NCBI GenBank assembly: GCA_020747015.1
Contig: JAGTJM010000020.1
Coordinates: forward strand, 558,001-622,000
DNA: 64,000 nt
Direction: 5' to 3'
From: Pyrenochaeta sp. MPI-SDFR-AT-0127
Lineage: Eukaryota > Ascomycota > Dothideomycetes > Pleosporales > Cucurbitariaceae
Part shown: in pieces, positions 48,806 to 60,992 of the stretch
Layout: each line of letters starts with the position of its first letter
Numbering within the stretch: position 1 is the first letter of the stretch
Program-made: the position numbers and the translations under genes
Notes under the pieces: generated by a model
Database searches by the model: none
The model's input: the letters and a program-made list of their open reading frames with translations, nothing else
Told to the model about the DNA's origin: nothing

Positions 48806-49044
48806 ATTTGAGCGACTAGATAATATATTCCTTGCAACTTCAAATCCACCTCCAATGTTCGACCTATTTGTGAATCTGGTACATCGTGCTGTGTATTGAG
48901 TCTTGATATTCTCGCACTAAGCTGCGAGTAGCCCTGAGAAGTGCGACATTGGCTTAGATACTTCATATCGGCAATATATCTGTTCAACACTTGAGGTACC
49001 TCGATTGATGGGCGGCCAAATATGTTCATGAAGAGATCCAGCAC

Positions 49045-50799
49045 CTACTCAGCCCTCCTCCTCTGCATACCCGTCTTGCGCTTGCCCAGCACATCCCTGC
49101 CCTCCTCAATACTTAACAGCGCCTCTCTCTTCTTCTCGGTCACAGGCTTCAACGCATCCCTCACAACCCTGCCCTCAATACTGACACCCTCCTCTTCAAA
49201 CTCCTCCATCTTCTTGCCTACCCTCGTCTCAATCGCCAGAATCAGCTCGACATCTCTCTGCCCTATGAACGTGATACTGGTACCCACACGTCCGGCACGC
49301 GCCGTACGACCAACGCGGTGGATGTAGTCGTCTGGATCGCGGGGAACATCGAAATTGATTACGAGCCCCACTTCAGGAATATCGAGACCTCGGGCTGCGA
49401 CGTCTGTGGCAACTAGGATTCTAGCAGCCTGCGCACGAAAGCGCGCAAGGTTGCCGACGCGATCGGATTGTTTGAGGCCGGAGTGCAGGGCAGTGACACG
49501 GTGTGCGAGTAAACGTAGCATGTATTCGAGCAATGTGGCTGTTTTGGTGCGATTGCAGAATATAATGACCGATTTTGTGAGGTTCTCAGGAGTGCTGAGA
49601 AGGACATGCAGGTAGCATTCTTTGTGCGTGACGGGTGTTTGAAGATACTTCTGCTGCAACTTTGGCGGGATCGCGAGGGTTTCAGTGTCAACCTCGCAAA
49701 CAAAGATTGGGAGCCGTCCAGGTCTCGGTTGTTCTTTCAGCGCTAAAACTTCTGGCGTTACCGTCGCTGTGAATAACAATGTCTGCCTTTTCTCTTTGGG
49801 TGGGATCACAGATAGACATGTCTCCAGGTCTGGTAACATGGATCCTTTTCCCGGTGCGAGTAAGCGATCTGCTTCATCGAAGACGACGAATCGGACGCGA
49901 CGGAGTCCACAAATCGTGTCCTCTCCAGATGTCTTGATATGCTCTGCCAAACGGCCTGGCGTCGCAATAACGAGGTGCGGGCGCGAGGCTAGGGCGATGG
50001 CTTGCTCGCGTTGGTCGGCACCACCAGTAATAAGGATGGGTTTCATGGATTGTGGAGCGGAGATGGCTTTTATTTGCTCGTAGATTTGAATTGCAAGCTC
50101 GCGCGTTGGTCTGAATTGGTCGTCAGTGTATTAGAAGACATACGCAAGAGTGCATTTGAGCGGGAAGTGGGATATGGCTTTGTGGTGATGTCTGCGCATA
50201 GTGCGTTGGGTAGCTTTGAAGAGCATAATAGCTACTTGACTGCAATTTGATCATGTAGTGAGGCTAATCATACCCTTCTAGCGCACATAATCTCACAAAA
50301 CAATCTATGGTTTGGTGTGTACTCACGTGATAATAAGGGCGAATATGCCGCAAGGATCTTCAGCCCACTTCTGTAGAATGGGCACTGAGAAGGCCACAGT
50401 CTTGCCCGTACCAGTACGAGAGCCACCAATACAGTCTCTGCCTTTCAAAATCTCTGGGATACAGGCCTTTTGAATACCAGTAGGCTTCTTGATCTCCATT
50501 GAGGATAACGAAGCGACAAGCCATGGGGCAACATTGATGGAGGCAAAACTCAAATGCTCCTGGGAGCTCATAGCTATGGGCATAGTATTTGAGCCCCCAT
50601 TTTCAGTAGCAGTTGATGTGCTGGCCTTCTTCGCTTTGATTCTCGAGATTGTTGACACCGCCCGTGATGTTGCAGGTTCGATGTCGGATTGGGACTTGTC
50701 TTCGTCTGCGGGTGAGAGTCTCCTCCTCTTTCTTGCCCCCAATTGAGCCTGTAAAATATCCTGGTCTGAGGACCCAGAGTCACTGTACGTAGTCGCCAT
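49045..50799 (-). CDS. DBP8: DEAD-box ATP-dependent RNA helicase Dbp8
   Basis: Exons 50799-50327 and 50110-49045 (intron 216 nt) give 512 residues. The motifs appear in order: Q motif region ([13 protein letters not shown]), motif [16 protein letters not shown] across the exon junction, [14 protein letters not shown] (DEAD box), FTATVT (motif III), ARGLDIPEV and [10 protein letters not shown] (motif VI). The order, size and the flanking sequence match Dbp8/DDX49, needed for 40S rRNA processing in the nucleolus. The N-terminal 80 residues are acidic and Ser-rich. The basic C-terminus has [11 protein letters not shown]. Confidence 0.92.
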
Positions 50800-51110
50800 G
50801 ATGAATGTGCAGTCGATTTCTTGTGACTTGGTATGAGGTTGAAGATGTTTCCCCGAAATTTTGTGCAGGGATGTGAGGCGCTAGCGTTATCGATAAGCAC
50901 AAAATTCACCGAAACCATCCCAAGGCAACTTGAAACTCTTCACAGCAGACAGCAAGAATTATAATCATTGCATACCTTTAGCGCTGAAGTCGTCCAGGCT
51001 CGCTTCAGCCAATCGGTTCTAATGAGCGGGATTGCTTACAGCATAAGGGTGCACTCACCAAAACGAAGGTGACTTTCGCGGATTCAAACCGGCCGGCGCA
51101 ATTTATGCTG
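50800..51110. other. Intergenic region upstream of DBP8
   Basis: This holds the DBP8 promoter and the 3' flank of the SET-domain gene. Nothing else is seen. Confidence 0.5.
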
Positions 51111-53068
51111 CTATCTACCATCTCGTCTGTACCTACAGCAGGTCTCGCCACAAAGGCATGCCTTGTCTAAGCCAGCCCAATACTTATCGCCATAATCGAC
51201 GGTTATTTCTGAACCCGCCTCCACACCTTTGCTGACCAGAATCACCCGCTGTGTGTCTAGCCACACGAATGTAGATGCTTGTGCGTTCGCTTTGCAACTG
51301 TGATTTGCGAAGCGGGTATAGTTACCTATCCTCCCTTGCCAAATCTGGTAGCTTGCTAGTGGTGTGGAGCTATCCATGACATCGAGGTGTCTGACGCCTT
51401 TAGTTACCAGGCCAACAAGCTCGCCAATTGCACCCCCTCGCTCGAATGATGTCAAAGCCAACAGTCCATTGTTCTTACCATCTGGTGTACGATAAACTTG
51501 GACTGGCGAAGGTTTTCGCTTTACACAACCAAATAGCGAAGGAAAGCAAAAGCATGAGTTCACCTTGGTATCATCCGATTGCTGCTTTCCGCAAAGTGTA
51601 CACATATATATGCCACTCGTCTTGGTGACACTATTAGGCTGTGGCGTCCACCGAGGGTCTTCACACCCCCACACCGACTCATCAATGACAGATTCTTCGA
51701 TATGCTCAAAGGCAAAGTAAGGGTCCTGGAGTTCGTAGGTCTGCCGTAGAGGTACAGGATCCGACCCATCTTCAAACACTACCCATTCATGTGGGTGGCC
51801 AGGGTATTGAGGTGTTGGAGACTCTCCAACAACTGCTAACAACTTTCGCCAGTGAGGATGTAACGTATCTGCTGCAACCTCCAATCTCTTTCGAATGTTC
51901 CGTAAACGCCGCATAGCGTCGTTGTCAAAGCCAACGCGGTATTTGCAGAAGCGGTAAATACCCATACCTGAAAAAACAAGAGCAGCCCAGCCTGCCCCAT
52001 CTTTTACTTCTTTGTACCCTCGCCATACCGCCATTTTATTCCGCAGCTCTTTCTCAGACCACCCAAAGTCTTGACATGCTTCCATGAAGACCGCCTTTCT
52101 GTGCTTGGTTGCAGAAAGCTCAAGCATTGTAGATGCGCGCAGCTGGACTTGGTCTTCAAACAGTTCAGTCCATCGCGCCTGCACGATCATTTCTATGGAG
52201 CGGCAAACGCGACTTGCTTGCGTGACCTTGCGGCAAAACACATTCATTTGGCTGAAAGAATTGCATGTTGCAATGGCTGCCGTACTGAGAACGTCTATAG
52301 CCACTGGACCTGCCTCTGTGTGACGGACTACGTTTGTGGTGTCAGTTGGAGACGCTTGGAATTGCTCAAAGATTATTTTTGGATCCAAATTGATGGATCC
52401 ATGGACTTGCTCCCAAATGCCGATGATTAGCTTGTCTAGCGTTGATGGCTGGAAGACAAACTTGTCGGACGCCACTTTCTTCCTTTTTGGAAAACTTCTG
52501 GCATCAACCTGCATCTGACGCTGATGCTCACTGAGATCTTCTTGAATGGTCTGGTTTTGCGACATTCTCAAGCCACCAGTACCTTTCCGACGAGAATTAC
52601 TGGACAGCTTGTCCACACTCGATTCTCGTCCTTCACTTGGCTCCGGAATACCATGAGTCAGCGGCTTCTCTGTTGGCGACACCATTTCGAAACTCTGATG
52701 GGCCACTGTAGGGCTTCGTGACTGCAAAGGAGTCAAAATCCCTGTCAGATCCAATGTTCTCTAGGCACGCGTCAGCTTATGTCCCTGTTTTGATATTAAA
52801 GGTGACTAAATGGTACTAAAGGCTAATGTGATATGGACGGGACAGGCAAGTAAGTGTTTGAGCATACCGAAGCGACCCGATCCGATCGTGGCCTTGATCC
52901 ATTAATGGGGCCTGCATCTTCTAGAAAAGCTTCAATCCGAAGTATGGGGCGGTTGAGACTATCCAGCTGAGGCCATGCAAGGTTGATGTTGGATCTTGCA
53001 AGATGTTCTTGTATGGCTCGCTCGATGCACTCTGATAGCCCATCGATACCATCAAGGGCATTCATCAT
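51111..53068 (-). CDS. SET-domain protein, probable lysine methyltransferase
   Basis: Exons 53068-52868 and 52760-51111 (intron 107 nt) give 616 residues from the first ATG of an ATGATG pair. A central helical, Trp-containing region (ATKHRKAVFMEACQDFGWSE) has no family I recognise. The C-terminal third is a SET domain: a Cys-rich segment (YMCTLCGKQQ), then RIGNYTRFANHSCKANAQ and EITVDYGDKYW, which carry the NHS and Tyr residues of the cofactor and catalytic site. A post-SET zinc motif, CLCGETCC, follows. The product is expected to methylate histone or other lysines; the site is unknown. The same frame can be joined to open sequence upstream of the ATG, so the true N-terminus may lie further out. 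Confidence 0.82.
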
Positions 53069-54330
53069 AGTGGTGTGTCCAAATCGAGCTTGCTAGGGTA
53101 AGCCAAGCTCTTGGACGTGTCAGTGCTGTTGGACAACCGTGTGCAAACGGATGATCGACGATGGGTGCGGGATGGTTGAGGTCCACCAAGCAACGACTCG
53201 AGCCATCCGAAACGTGCGCTTGACTTTTGACGAATGGAACTGAGCGGATGGGACCAATAGGCCGCCTTGTCCGAGTACTGCAATACGGCACTAAAATCTT
53301 CAGCTGGCAGCGAAGGACATGGCGGAATGACGGAAGAGAGTGCTTCGAGTGAGTGGTCGGTCAACCCTCGCCGATGCCCAAATCGGACCGTTAGGATGCA
53401 AATTGATTCGGTCTCTAATGCTTGTCACCGCGGGTTTCCTTGAGAGGAATGCGGAGCGCAGCACACATAGGACGTGGGGGGGAAATCTGGTCCCACCGTT
53501 GCAATACGGACACCCAAATGTTTATGGTCTTGTCCCAATAGCCTTGGCTGCAGTCACATGGCAAACTTGACCTGATCTAGCATTGAGCTTTGTCGCTAAC
53601 ATCGCGTCATGCGAGTTCACCATCAAGAAAGTAAACATATCCAGGAATTAAACTACAGCCAAACATTTAAACTAATATTAAAAACCTCAAAGATTTCCGA
53701 TGAATTGATGATGTACATATAGGCAGTCGACGTTGGGCTTTCGTATTGCTGCATTTGCTGCTGACTCGGCTACGAAGATTCTGCCCGGGCAAACAAGAAA
53801 GCCAAACAAGCGGGCAAAATCAGGGTGGCACTAGCCGAAAGTGTACTTAGTCCCACCCACCATCATCTTCAGACGTCACTTTCGAGACCTCATATATACA
53901 CCAATTCATGTTAGACGACACTCTGTACATGAGTAAGAATAGTCCTATCCAATAGCTCCAAGTCTTCGCACAAAGTACTCGCAATCCGCCTTTTATCTTT
54001 CATAACCTACGTCCATCAACTTCCAGTCGTATTTCATTCGCAATGATTTTGAGCATCTTTTGGTACCCACAATTGCCAAGTGGCGCTAGAGATGAATATC
54101 TTGCATGAGGGCGACAGCGCTACAATCTTATCCATATTCTACGTTGACTGATATAAAGGTCTAGTGCCTCAGGATCTAATCATGATTACGCCATGTCACT
54201 GTTGCCACTTTTTTATGCGTCCCAAGTCTACAAATTGCTCACTTATCCTACTTTATAAGTGCATGTTTCGTAGTTGTTCTCTCCTTAGTGAGCACAGTAC
54301 ATTTGCATACGTTGTCATTTGCAAGACAGT
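53069..54330. promoter_or_regulatory. Divergent upstream region of SET and borate transporter genes
   Basis: An open frame without ATG (about 53069-53390, minus strand) could be an extra 5' exon of the SET gene. The remainder is A/T-rich, with a TATAAAG-like sequence at about 54152. No other gene is seen. Confidence 0.4.
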
Positions 54331-56342
54331 ATGTCTAGTGCAAGAGCTAATGGACTGGAAAGAGTTGCAACGACAGAATCGTACACTTTTCAGAACCAGA
54401 GAGGATGGCGGCAGTATCGCATATTGAGACCTGGGCGAGGCATGTACCATGATGTCAAGAGAAGACTCCCTTACTACTGGAGCGATATTCGGGATGCGTT
54501 GACTTACCGCGCATTTGCCAGCACGATACGAATGTATTTCGTCAAGTGAGTGTTACTCCTCAGATCACAGTACCTCCAACTGACCGTTTAGTGTTCTACC
54601 AGCGATTGCTTTCACACTTGACATGTACCGTCGGACGGGCGAGTTCTTCGGTGTCAACGAAGCCCTCTTCGCATCGGCTCTGGCAGCCATGGTATTCAGT
54701 CTGCTCTCATGCCAGCCACTCACAATTGTCGGCGTTACTGGCCTCATTGCATTGTTCAATTACACCATCTACGACATCATCACCATTTACGATCCTGCCA
54801 TATACGGGCAGTTCACCGCATGGGTTGGTATCTGGGCTGCGATATTTCACTGGATTGTGAGCTTTGGGAATCTTTGCGATTACATGGCGTATGTCACGGA
54901 CTTTTCAAGCGAAACATTTGGCATGTATGTGGGAATCATCTATTGCAGTACGTATTTATACTGGGTAATCAAGCTGGAATGGTGTTATTGACAAGAGAAC
55001 AGTCAAAGGTGTAGAAGAGCTCGTCTACCTCTTCGAAGCTTCCGATTTCGCCGGTGGCTATCTTTCCATTGTGATCGCAATCCTTTATTTCGGCTCCGTA
55101 TACGGTCTAGAGAAGCTCGGTGGTAGCACTCTTTGGAATCCAGGAGTACGCGGCATCCTTGCGGACTACTCTTTCGTCTTTCCCACTTTGTTTTGGGTTG
55201 GCTTCTCACACTTTCCCGGGCGATTATCGAATACAGGGGTCTACCGTGTACCTATTGTGGGCGCGTTTGAACCAACGCAGCAGCGAAACTGGGTGATCGA
55301 CTTTTGGAACTTGGACGTGAAATGGGTCTTCGTAGCTGTCCCATTTGGATTTCTAATGATGTTGCTTTTTTACTACGATCACGTAAGTCTTTAGGCTAAG
55401 GGCCATACATTCCTTTGCAATTTTACTGACATTTGGCCCAGAATGTGTCCTCTCTCACAGCACAAGCTCGACAGTTTCCTCTCAAGAAGCCCGCCGGCTT
55501 CCACTGGGACTTTTTTCTCCTTGGATGTACATGCTTTGTTGGTGGTGTCATTGGACTGCCGTTGCCCAATGGCCTTGTACCACAAGCGCCGGTACATACG
55601 GATTCCTTGACAATATACGAAACTCGGCTTGATGTTACAGCAACGAAAGATGGTGATGAGATCCGGAAGCCAATTGTGGAAGCTACAGCTGTGGTGGAAC
55701 AGCGTGTTAGTCACTTCCTGATGGGTATGGCGATCTGGGGGACGATGACAGGACCCTTGTTGAGAGTTTTGCATACTATGCCTGCAGCGGTATTTGCTGG
55801 AGTGTTTTTCGTCGTTGGTGTAAGTCCTATCAGTCCATACACTTTTCTCATTTCTCTCCTCGTGTATTGACTTGTCAAAGTGGGGGTCTATCGAGAGCAA
55901 TGGTATTCTTAAGAAGTTCTGGTACTTGAACTCCGAACGCCGGTTCCTCAAAGCTGAAGATCCTCTCAACACCATATCACGCAAGAAAATTGCTCTCTTT
56001 ATCAGTATTCAGATGCTAGGCGTTGCATGCACCGTCGCCATTTCGCAGACTATCGCCGCGATTGGATTCCCAGTTCTCATCATCGCACTCATCCCTCTGC
56101 GTACTTTTCTGATGCCTAAATGGTTTACGGAGCAGGAGTTGAATGTGTTGGACAACTTGACGGCGGATAACCCAACAGTGCTAGTCAGCTTTGGAGGAAC
56201 ACCAGCGGGCATGCAAGCAGGTAGCAATGGACAGGAAGATGTGGAAGACGTTGAACGAGGCTCGAAGGTAGAAAGGAGGGGATCAAGGAGTAGCAGGAGT
56301 CGAAGTGCTGCACGTCAGCGTGCCGGGAGCATCACTAGATAA
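54331..56342 (+). CDS. BOR1-like borate/bicarbonate (SLC4 family) transporter
   Basis: Five exons (54331-54545, 54592-54947, 55003-55382, 55442-55819, 55881-56342) join in phase to 596 residues; introns are 46-61 nt. The sequence is a polytopic membrane protein of the HCO3- transporter family. It has a short cytosolic N-terminus, then the GMYHDVKRRLPYYWSDI segment, EALFASALAAMVFSLLSCQPL, GVTGLIALFNYTIY and LPLPNGLVPQAPVHTDSL, all strongly conserved in fungal BOR1. The cytosolic tail ends in a Ser/Arg-rich stretch. Fungal BOR1 exports borate across the plasma membrane; transport of borate rather than bicarbonate is inferred from this similarity. Confidence 0.9.
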
Positions 56343-56559
56343 GAACTTCGTATCACTCTGCCGAAAGCCTATTCTCGGGGTCATTGATTTCGAATTTACT
56401 CGTGTGTGACGACCGTAACGATTCAAAATGCATATATATATCATCGGCGAGGATCGCGCCCTGAAGGTTTCTATATGATATACATGGATTGAATTAAAGA
56501 TTTCATCTGTCTCATGACACTTTTGTTGGTCAGCATTACCCAAATCTAAGCTTGAGGGT

Positions 56560-57657
56560 TTACATAACGTTCTCACATCCCTTTCCTCTACAACGCAATA
56601 TTATGCCCTCCCCATCAACAGTCATCCAGCCATCCTCATCGTCCCTGACTCTTTGCTCGATATTTTCAATAGCTAAGCATCCCCAACTCTCAGGGAGCTC
56701 GACCGCTACTGCTAAACAGATTGAGCCCTCACCGTGTGGGTCATGGTCCTCCTCCACACTTTTGTCTGTTAAGCTGGTCTTAAGCTCCAGACACCAGGTC
56801 TTTCTACCTGCGTCTGCCGTCCAAAAGGGAGTCATGTTGTAGAGTTTTGTGACGCCAAACATATCCTTCTCGGTGGTGAATAGGGTCGCCAGGCTTGTAT
56901 GCAGGTGGCTGTGCCAGTGGAGCGTAACGGTGGTTGCAGTCAATTGCCACTCCTTACAAATCTTCTGCCTCACCAGTGCATTGCAAGCTTTCTTACCCAT
57001 GATGCGAGCAAAGGCCCATTGGTCGCCTTGTAGCTCTTGATCCAGAAAAACATTGACTGAGCAACCTTGCCTAGTCGTTGCTTGCACAGCATCGGCGAAC
57101 TCGGCAGCAGTCCGCTCGAACTTTCGCATATCAGGCAGTGACATCGACGGTACGATACTGATAATGCGGTCATGCATTGCTGGCACGTCGTGACCTTCGA
57201 AAACACGATTTAGGCGCTCATTGACATGCTCAGATGCTGAGCTTGCTATATGTTGTAATTGATTTCGGAGGGTAGGCCAATTGACTGAATTGGCATGCCG
57301 TTGAAATGTCTCGTTAATGGAAGAAGCTGTTATCTTTGGATGCATCAATGCAGATAAAGTTTCCGAGCTTACTGTCCCATTTCGATCCGAAGGGTACATG
57401 TATGAGTGTTTGGGAAAGGTATCGATATCGAAGGAAGTGCAATGGCTGTGTGACAGGTTCGAGTCCACAGAATGAGCAGATGAAGTTGAGCAGGCATTAG
57501 TGGGTGTTGATACAGTCAATATCTCCCATGATATGTCATCGCCAAATTCTTCTGTGATTAAAGATGTCAATATCGCAAACGATGCAGAATCAGCAATCCG
57601 GGGCTTAGGTGGTGGTGTATTTTGTGTACTCCATACGGCGCGCATGAAAGAGAGCAT
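56560..57657 (-). CDS. Unrecognised single-exon protein
   Basis: This ATG-started frame encodes 365 residues with no stop interruption. I do not recognise the family. The middle has a helical segment (NWPTLRNQLQHIASSASEHVNERLNRVF), and the C-terminal half looks like an alpha-beta fold (TATTVTLHWHSHLHTSLATL, GRKTWCLELKTSL, SICLAVAVELPESWGCLAIE). It has no signal peptide or membrane segment. It faces the borate transporter gene, whose stop lies about 220 nt away. Codon-level consistency and length support coding. Confidence 0.6.
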   Translation of the reverse strand: MLSFMRAVWSTQNTPPPKPRIADSASFAILTSLITEEFGDDISWEILTVSTPTNACSTSSAHSVDSNLSHSHCTSFDIDTFPKHSYMYPSDRNGTVSSETLSALMHPKITASSINETFQRHANSVNWPTLRNQLQHIASSASEHVNERLNRVFEGHDVPAMHDRIISIVPSMSLPDMRKFERTAAEFADAVQATTRQGCSVNVFLDQELQGDQWAFARIMGKKACNALVRQKICKEWQLTATTVTLHWHSHLHTSLATLFTTEKDMFGVTKLYNMTPFWTADAGRKTWCLELKTSLTDKSVEEDHDPHGEGSICLAVAVELPESWGCLAIENIEQRVRDDEDGWMTVDGEGIILRCRGKGCENVM

Positions 57658-60168
57658 GCTGAATGCACCAAATTCCGTGCAAGAGCTGTAAATTGTCCTC
57701 TAATTGCTTTTGTCGCAAATAGTTGACGATTGCGAAAGGGTTAAGGAAAAAAAGTCGAGTGGAAATTTCTAGTCAGAATGAGATTGCAAGGAAATCAAAC
57801 ACAAGTCGAAAGAACAGAACCATATTTGAAAATTCTAGTGTAGTGAAAGTAAGCTCGCGTAGGCATTGTGGGCATATCATGTTGTCACGGGTGAGCGTTT
57901 GATCTGTGGTGAAGGTGAGAACATACCACACCCACACCCGATAGTGAATGAGTTCGAAACTACAAGTGAAAGTGCGGTAGTAGGAGAGGCAGAGCCACCA
58001 CATACTGTCGACTTAAAATATTTATATAGCGGTGTATACCAGCTGGCGATTGCGCACTATGAGGCAGATTTGTTGGTGAATTCTACAAGCGTTGTACATT
58101 ATGAAGCCCAATGGATTCGATCCGAGAACTTGAATTAGTATGATTCACAATGTGTATAGAGACTTGATCCGCAAAGTCTCAGAGGTGTGACCGTTTGGTC
58201 AAAACGTTTGATCGAACGATCTTACAACGACTACATCGACGACGCGTGGACGATATAATCCCCTGGGCATAACACAAAAGAAAGATATGTAGCATGTGAA
58301 GAAAAGATCAAGGAGCTCCAATTGCTCGGACTAAGGCCGAAAGCGACGAGAGCAGGAGAACCGAAGTAATTGCGCACAGCCGGAAGGTCGACAAAGCACG
58401 ACCGATGATCAGGACGTTTTAAGTCTCAAAAGAGAAAAATGCACTCACAAGGGGTTCAACCCCTGTGAAACAAGGGCGGCGCCCATGGACTAATTCTTTT
58501 TTGGACGTAGCTCGGAAGGATGATGCCGATGTTCAGATAGGAACGAGCAATTTACAGCTGTCTCTTACTTTCAGATGCTCAACGGGTATGATATCAATAA
58601 TCGACAATTGTATAATGCGTGGGCAAGGCTTCGGTCACGCAACAATCGCCGTCTTACCGGTATCCGGGAGCTTGGCATAATCTTAGGAGTCAGACTCATA
58701 TCATATAGTAGCCATCTAAACAGTTCCGAGGTAATGGCATTACGATTGAATAAACTTATTTGTAAGGAACTTCATACCTTGGTTTCAAGGCAATGGACCT
58801 GGTTCAAGGAATGTCCGGCCTCAGTTCCCCGGCGCTGCATGCCCGTGCTTTGTGTACGTAGGTTTGAAGGAAAATTAACAGGCAAGCATCAAGGCGATCG
58901 TTTATACTATTTGGCGACAACAATGCTTAGAGAAAGTGCGTTGGTCGTGTGCAGGGTCGAGGCTGGTCCATGAACTTGTCCAGGACATGCCTCACCCAAG
59001 TCAAGGGTAAGCGAACTCGTATCTCGTCTGATGCATGCACCGCGTGGGAAGATCTAGTGGTCGTGTTTGATTCCCCGCACTTTAGAGGAATCTCCTCGAG
59101 ACGGGGTAGAATCGCAGAAGAGAAACCTGGGTCGTCCTTGTAAAACGCTCTAGAGCCTAGTCCGACCAGCTTGTGGGTTGTATGACCGCTGAGGGTTGCT
59201 GTAGTTGGAGATGCCGAAAAAAATATCCGAATGATGCTCAGAGACAGTAAGCAGTTGGGCATAGCAACCTTGCGAATCCATTGCACTGTTGACCCTGTTC
59301 TCGGGAGACTTGATCAATATCTCGAGGCAGTAAGTCAAGTCACCAACAAGGCTCAACATGCATATCAAGCGGCACCCAGTAGGAGCGTACCAACAGAGAT
59401 AGGCACAGCACCAAGGAAATTCTTGTGCGGGTACATCATGGTCGAACAAAGTCCTACATGCAAAGAAATGACGATGCAGCAAAACGGCGACCAACTTCCC
59501 AATGCAGAAACCGCGGCCGACAAATTATGTTAGAGACTGGTCTGGACAATCATGAGAGACATGCTATCGATAGATACTGAAACAGGTTCGATTGAGTCTT
59601 CCCGTTATCAATATTAATAAAGCAAGGCATTTGCGGAAACGTTAAAGTGCTAGATATATTCATCCCTGTCAATATACTAACAAAATGTCTAGGATGACCT
59701 GGCCAAAATATTGTCCGATATGTCGCTCATAGCTCCTTGCAGTAGTGCCAACCGCCGCAGTAATGTTGTATATGTAACGGGATGATGGAACAGTAGATCA
59801 AAGAGTAGTAAGGTTAACATCTACACACAGAACAATGCTCTCCGTACCGCATGTAGTTTAAGCATCCTTGGCGAAGTCGAATTTGAGTTCTTCAAATGCA
59901 CCAATACTCAAAGACCTATGCCGTCCATATCTTGCATCGAAGTGGTGTATTGGCGGCTGGGCGACGATATGCGGCATCATTGGGGCCGCCAGAGATATAT
60001 GCAGGCTGCTGCCATCTCCTTTGAGAGGTACTACTAAGCCCCATGGGTAACGGTAACGGCGCATTGAGCGGGTATGATAATCGGTCGATCTGATATGGAG
60101 CCTATGAAAGCTCCAGCCTATGAGGCAATGTCTTTAATCTTTCATTGTAGAGAGTCGAAGTAAATCGG
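57658..60168. other. Gene-free region
   Basis: The 2.5 kb show no recognisable gene. A near-perfect inverted repeat lies at 58445-58468 (two arms around TCA with one bulged A). Frames up to about 130 codons are present but have no family motif or consistent exon chain. Confidence 0.4.
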
Positions 60169-60699
60169 TCAGGTTGGTACTTTGCCACCAGTAGCTTCAA
60201 CCACTGTGGCAATATCGTCCTTCATCTCAGGAATGACGGATGAGAGCTGCCAGGCGAGCTGCTCTTGTAGCATGCGATACGCGTCAACACGGCCATTTAG
60301 CATCTGGTTCATTCGTTGCACAGTCTCGACAAACTCGCGGGTGAATATGTCGGGATTTCGAGAGTTCTCCACATAGGTCGTCACCTCGGGCGGGATGTAG
60401 ATGCCCACTGAAGGTGCACTTTGTGATAGTTTTACCAGATTCTGGATGAGCACCTGGCTATGGTAGTGTTAGCGGCACTGACAACGGTCCTGGCTTCTAC
60501 AAACTACGCACATTTCGCGCTTCATGGCATCTTGCGTTTTGCTGCCATGGTGGTCAAACGACTGCACAATCAGGTTGTAGAGATTCTGCACAATGTCTTT
60601 CAGTTGCGTTTCCACCATGCTTATCGCTGCTGCGCGGAACGTTAGCAGGGTCCCGGCACATCAGAGACACGGCGCACAATCAGAGCTGGCAGGAGCCAT
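60169..60699 (-). CDS. MED10: Mediator complex subunit 10
   Basis: Three exons (60699-60678, 60629-60508, 60453-60169) give 142 residues, the usual fungal MED10 length. The sequence runs from MVETQLKDIVQNLYNLIVQS through SAPSVGIYIPPEVTTYVENSRNPDIFTREFVE in short recognisable steps to VVEATGGKVP. IPPEV, YVENSRNPD and TREFVE are conserved in MED10/Nut2. The protein sits in the Mediator middle module and links activators to RNA polymerase II. The two introns are 48 and 54 nt; the donor GTAGTTTG after residue Cys48 was chosen because it alone keeps frame and family length. Confidence 0.88.
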
Positions 60700-60727
60700 G
60701 TTGAGTCTAGGCGGGGAGTCTTTCTGC

Positions 60728-60769
60728 GTAGATTGTAGATTGTAGATTGTAGATTGTAGATTGTAGGTT
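60728..60769. repeat. Tandem heptamer repeat GTAGATT
   Basis: Five perfect GTAGATT units are followed by one GTAGGTT unit. They lie about 30 nt upstream of the MED10 start and about 220 nt from the divergent PXA-domain start, so within a shared promoter or leader. Confidence 0.95.
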
Positions 60770-60992
60770 GGAGAGTGGCTGAGTGGGTATGAGGGCGCGT
60801 GGGCAGACGAAAGAACACGCCAAGCCGCCTCGGCTAACGGAGCCGCTGTAGACTAGCCTCGTCATAGTCGCAACCCTCTCACCAACTACCCACCTGCAAC
60901 CTTCTTCAAGACCCGCGCTCTGCAACGCGCTATCACGTGCCGACCGAGATATAGAGTTGCCGAGGAGAGGCAACGATGAGTAGTAGCCAGCG

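Noticed and set aside
51000..51110. A TTCAAACC-like tRNA T-arm lookalike
   Set aside because: No matching acceptor stem, anticodon arm or D-arm could be drawn around it.
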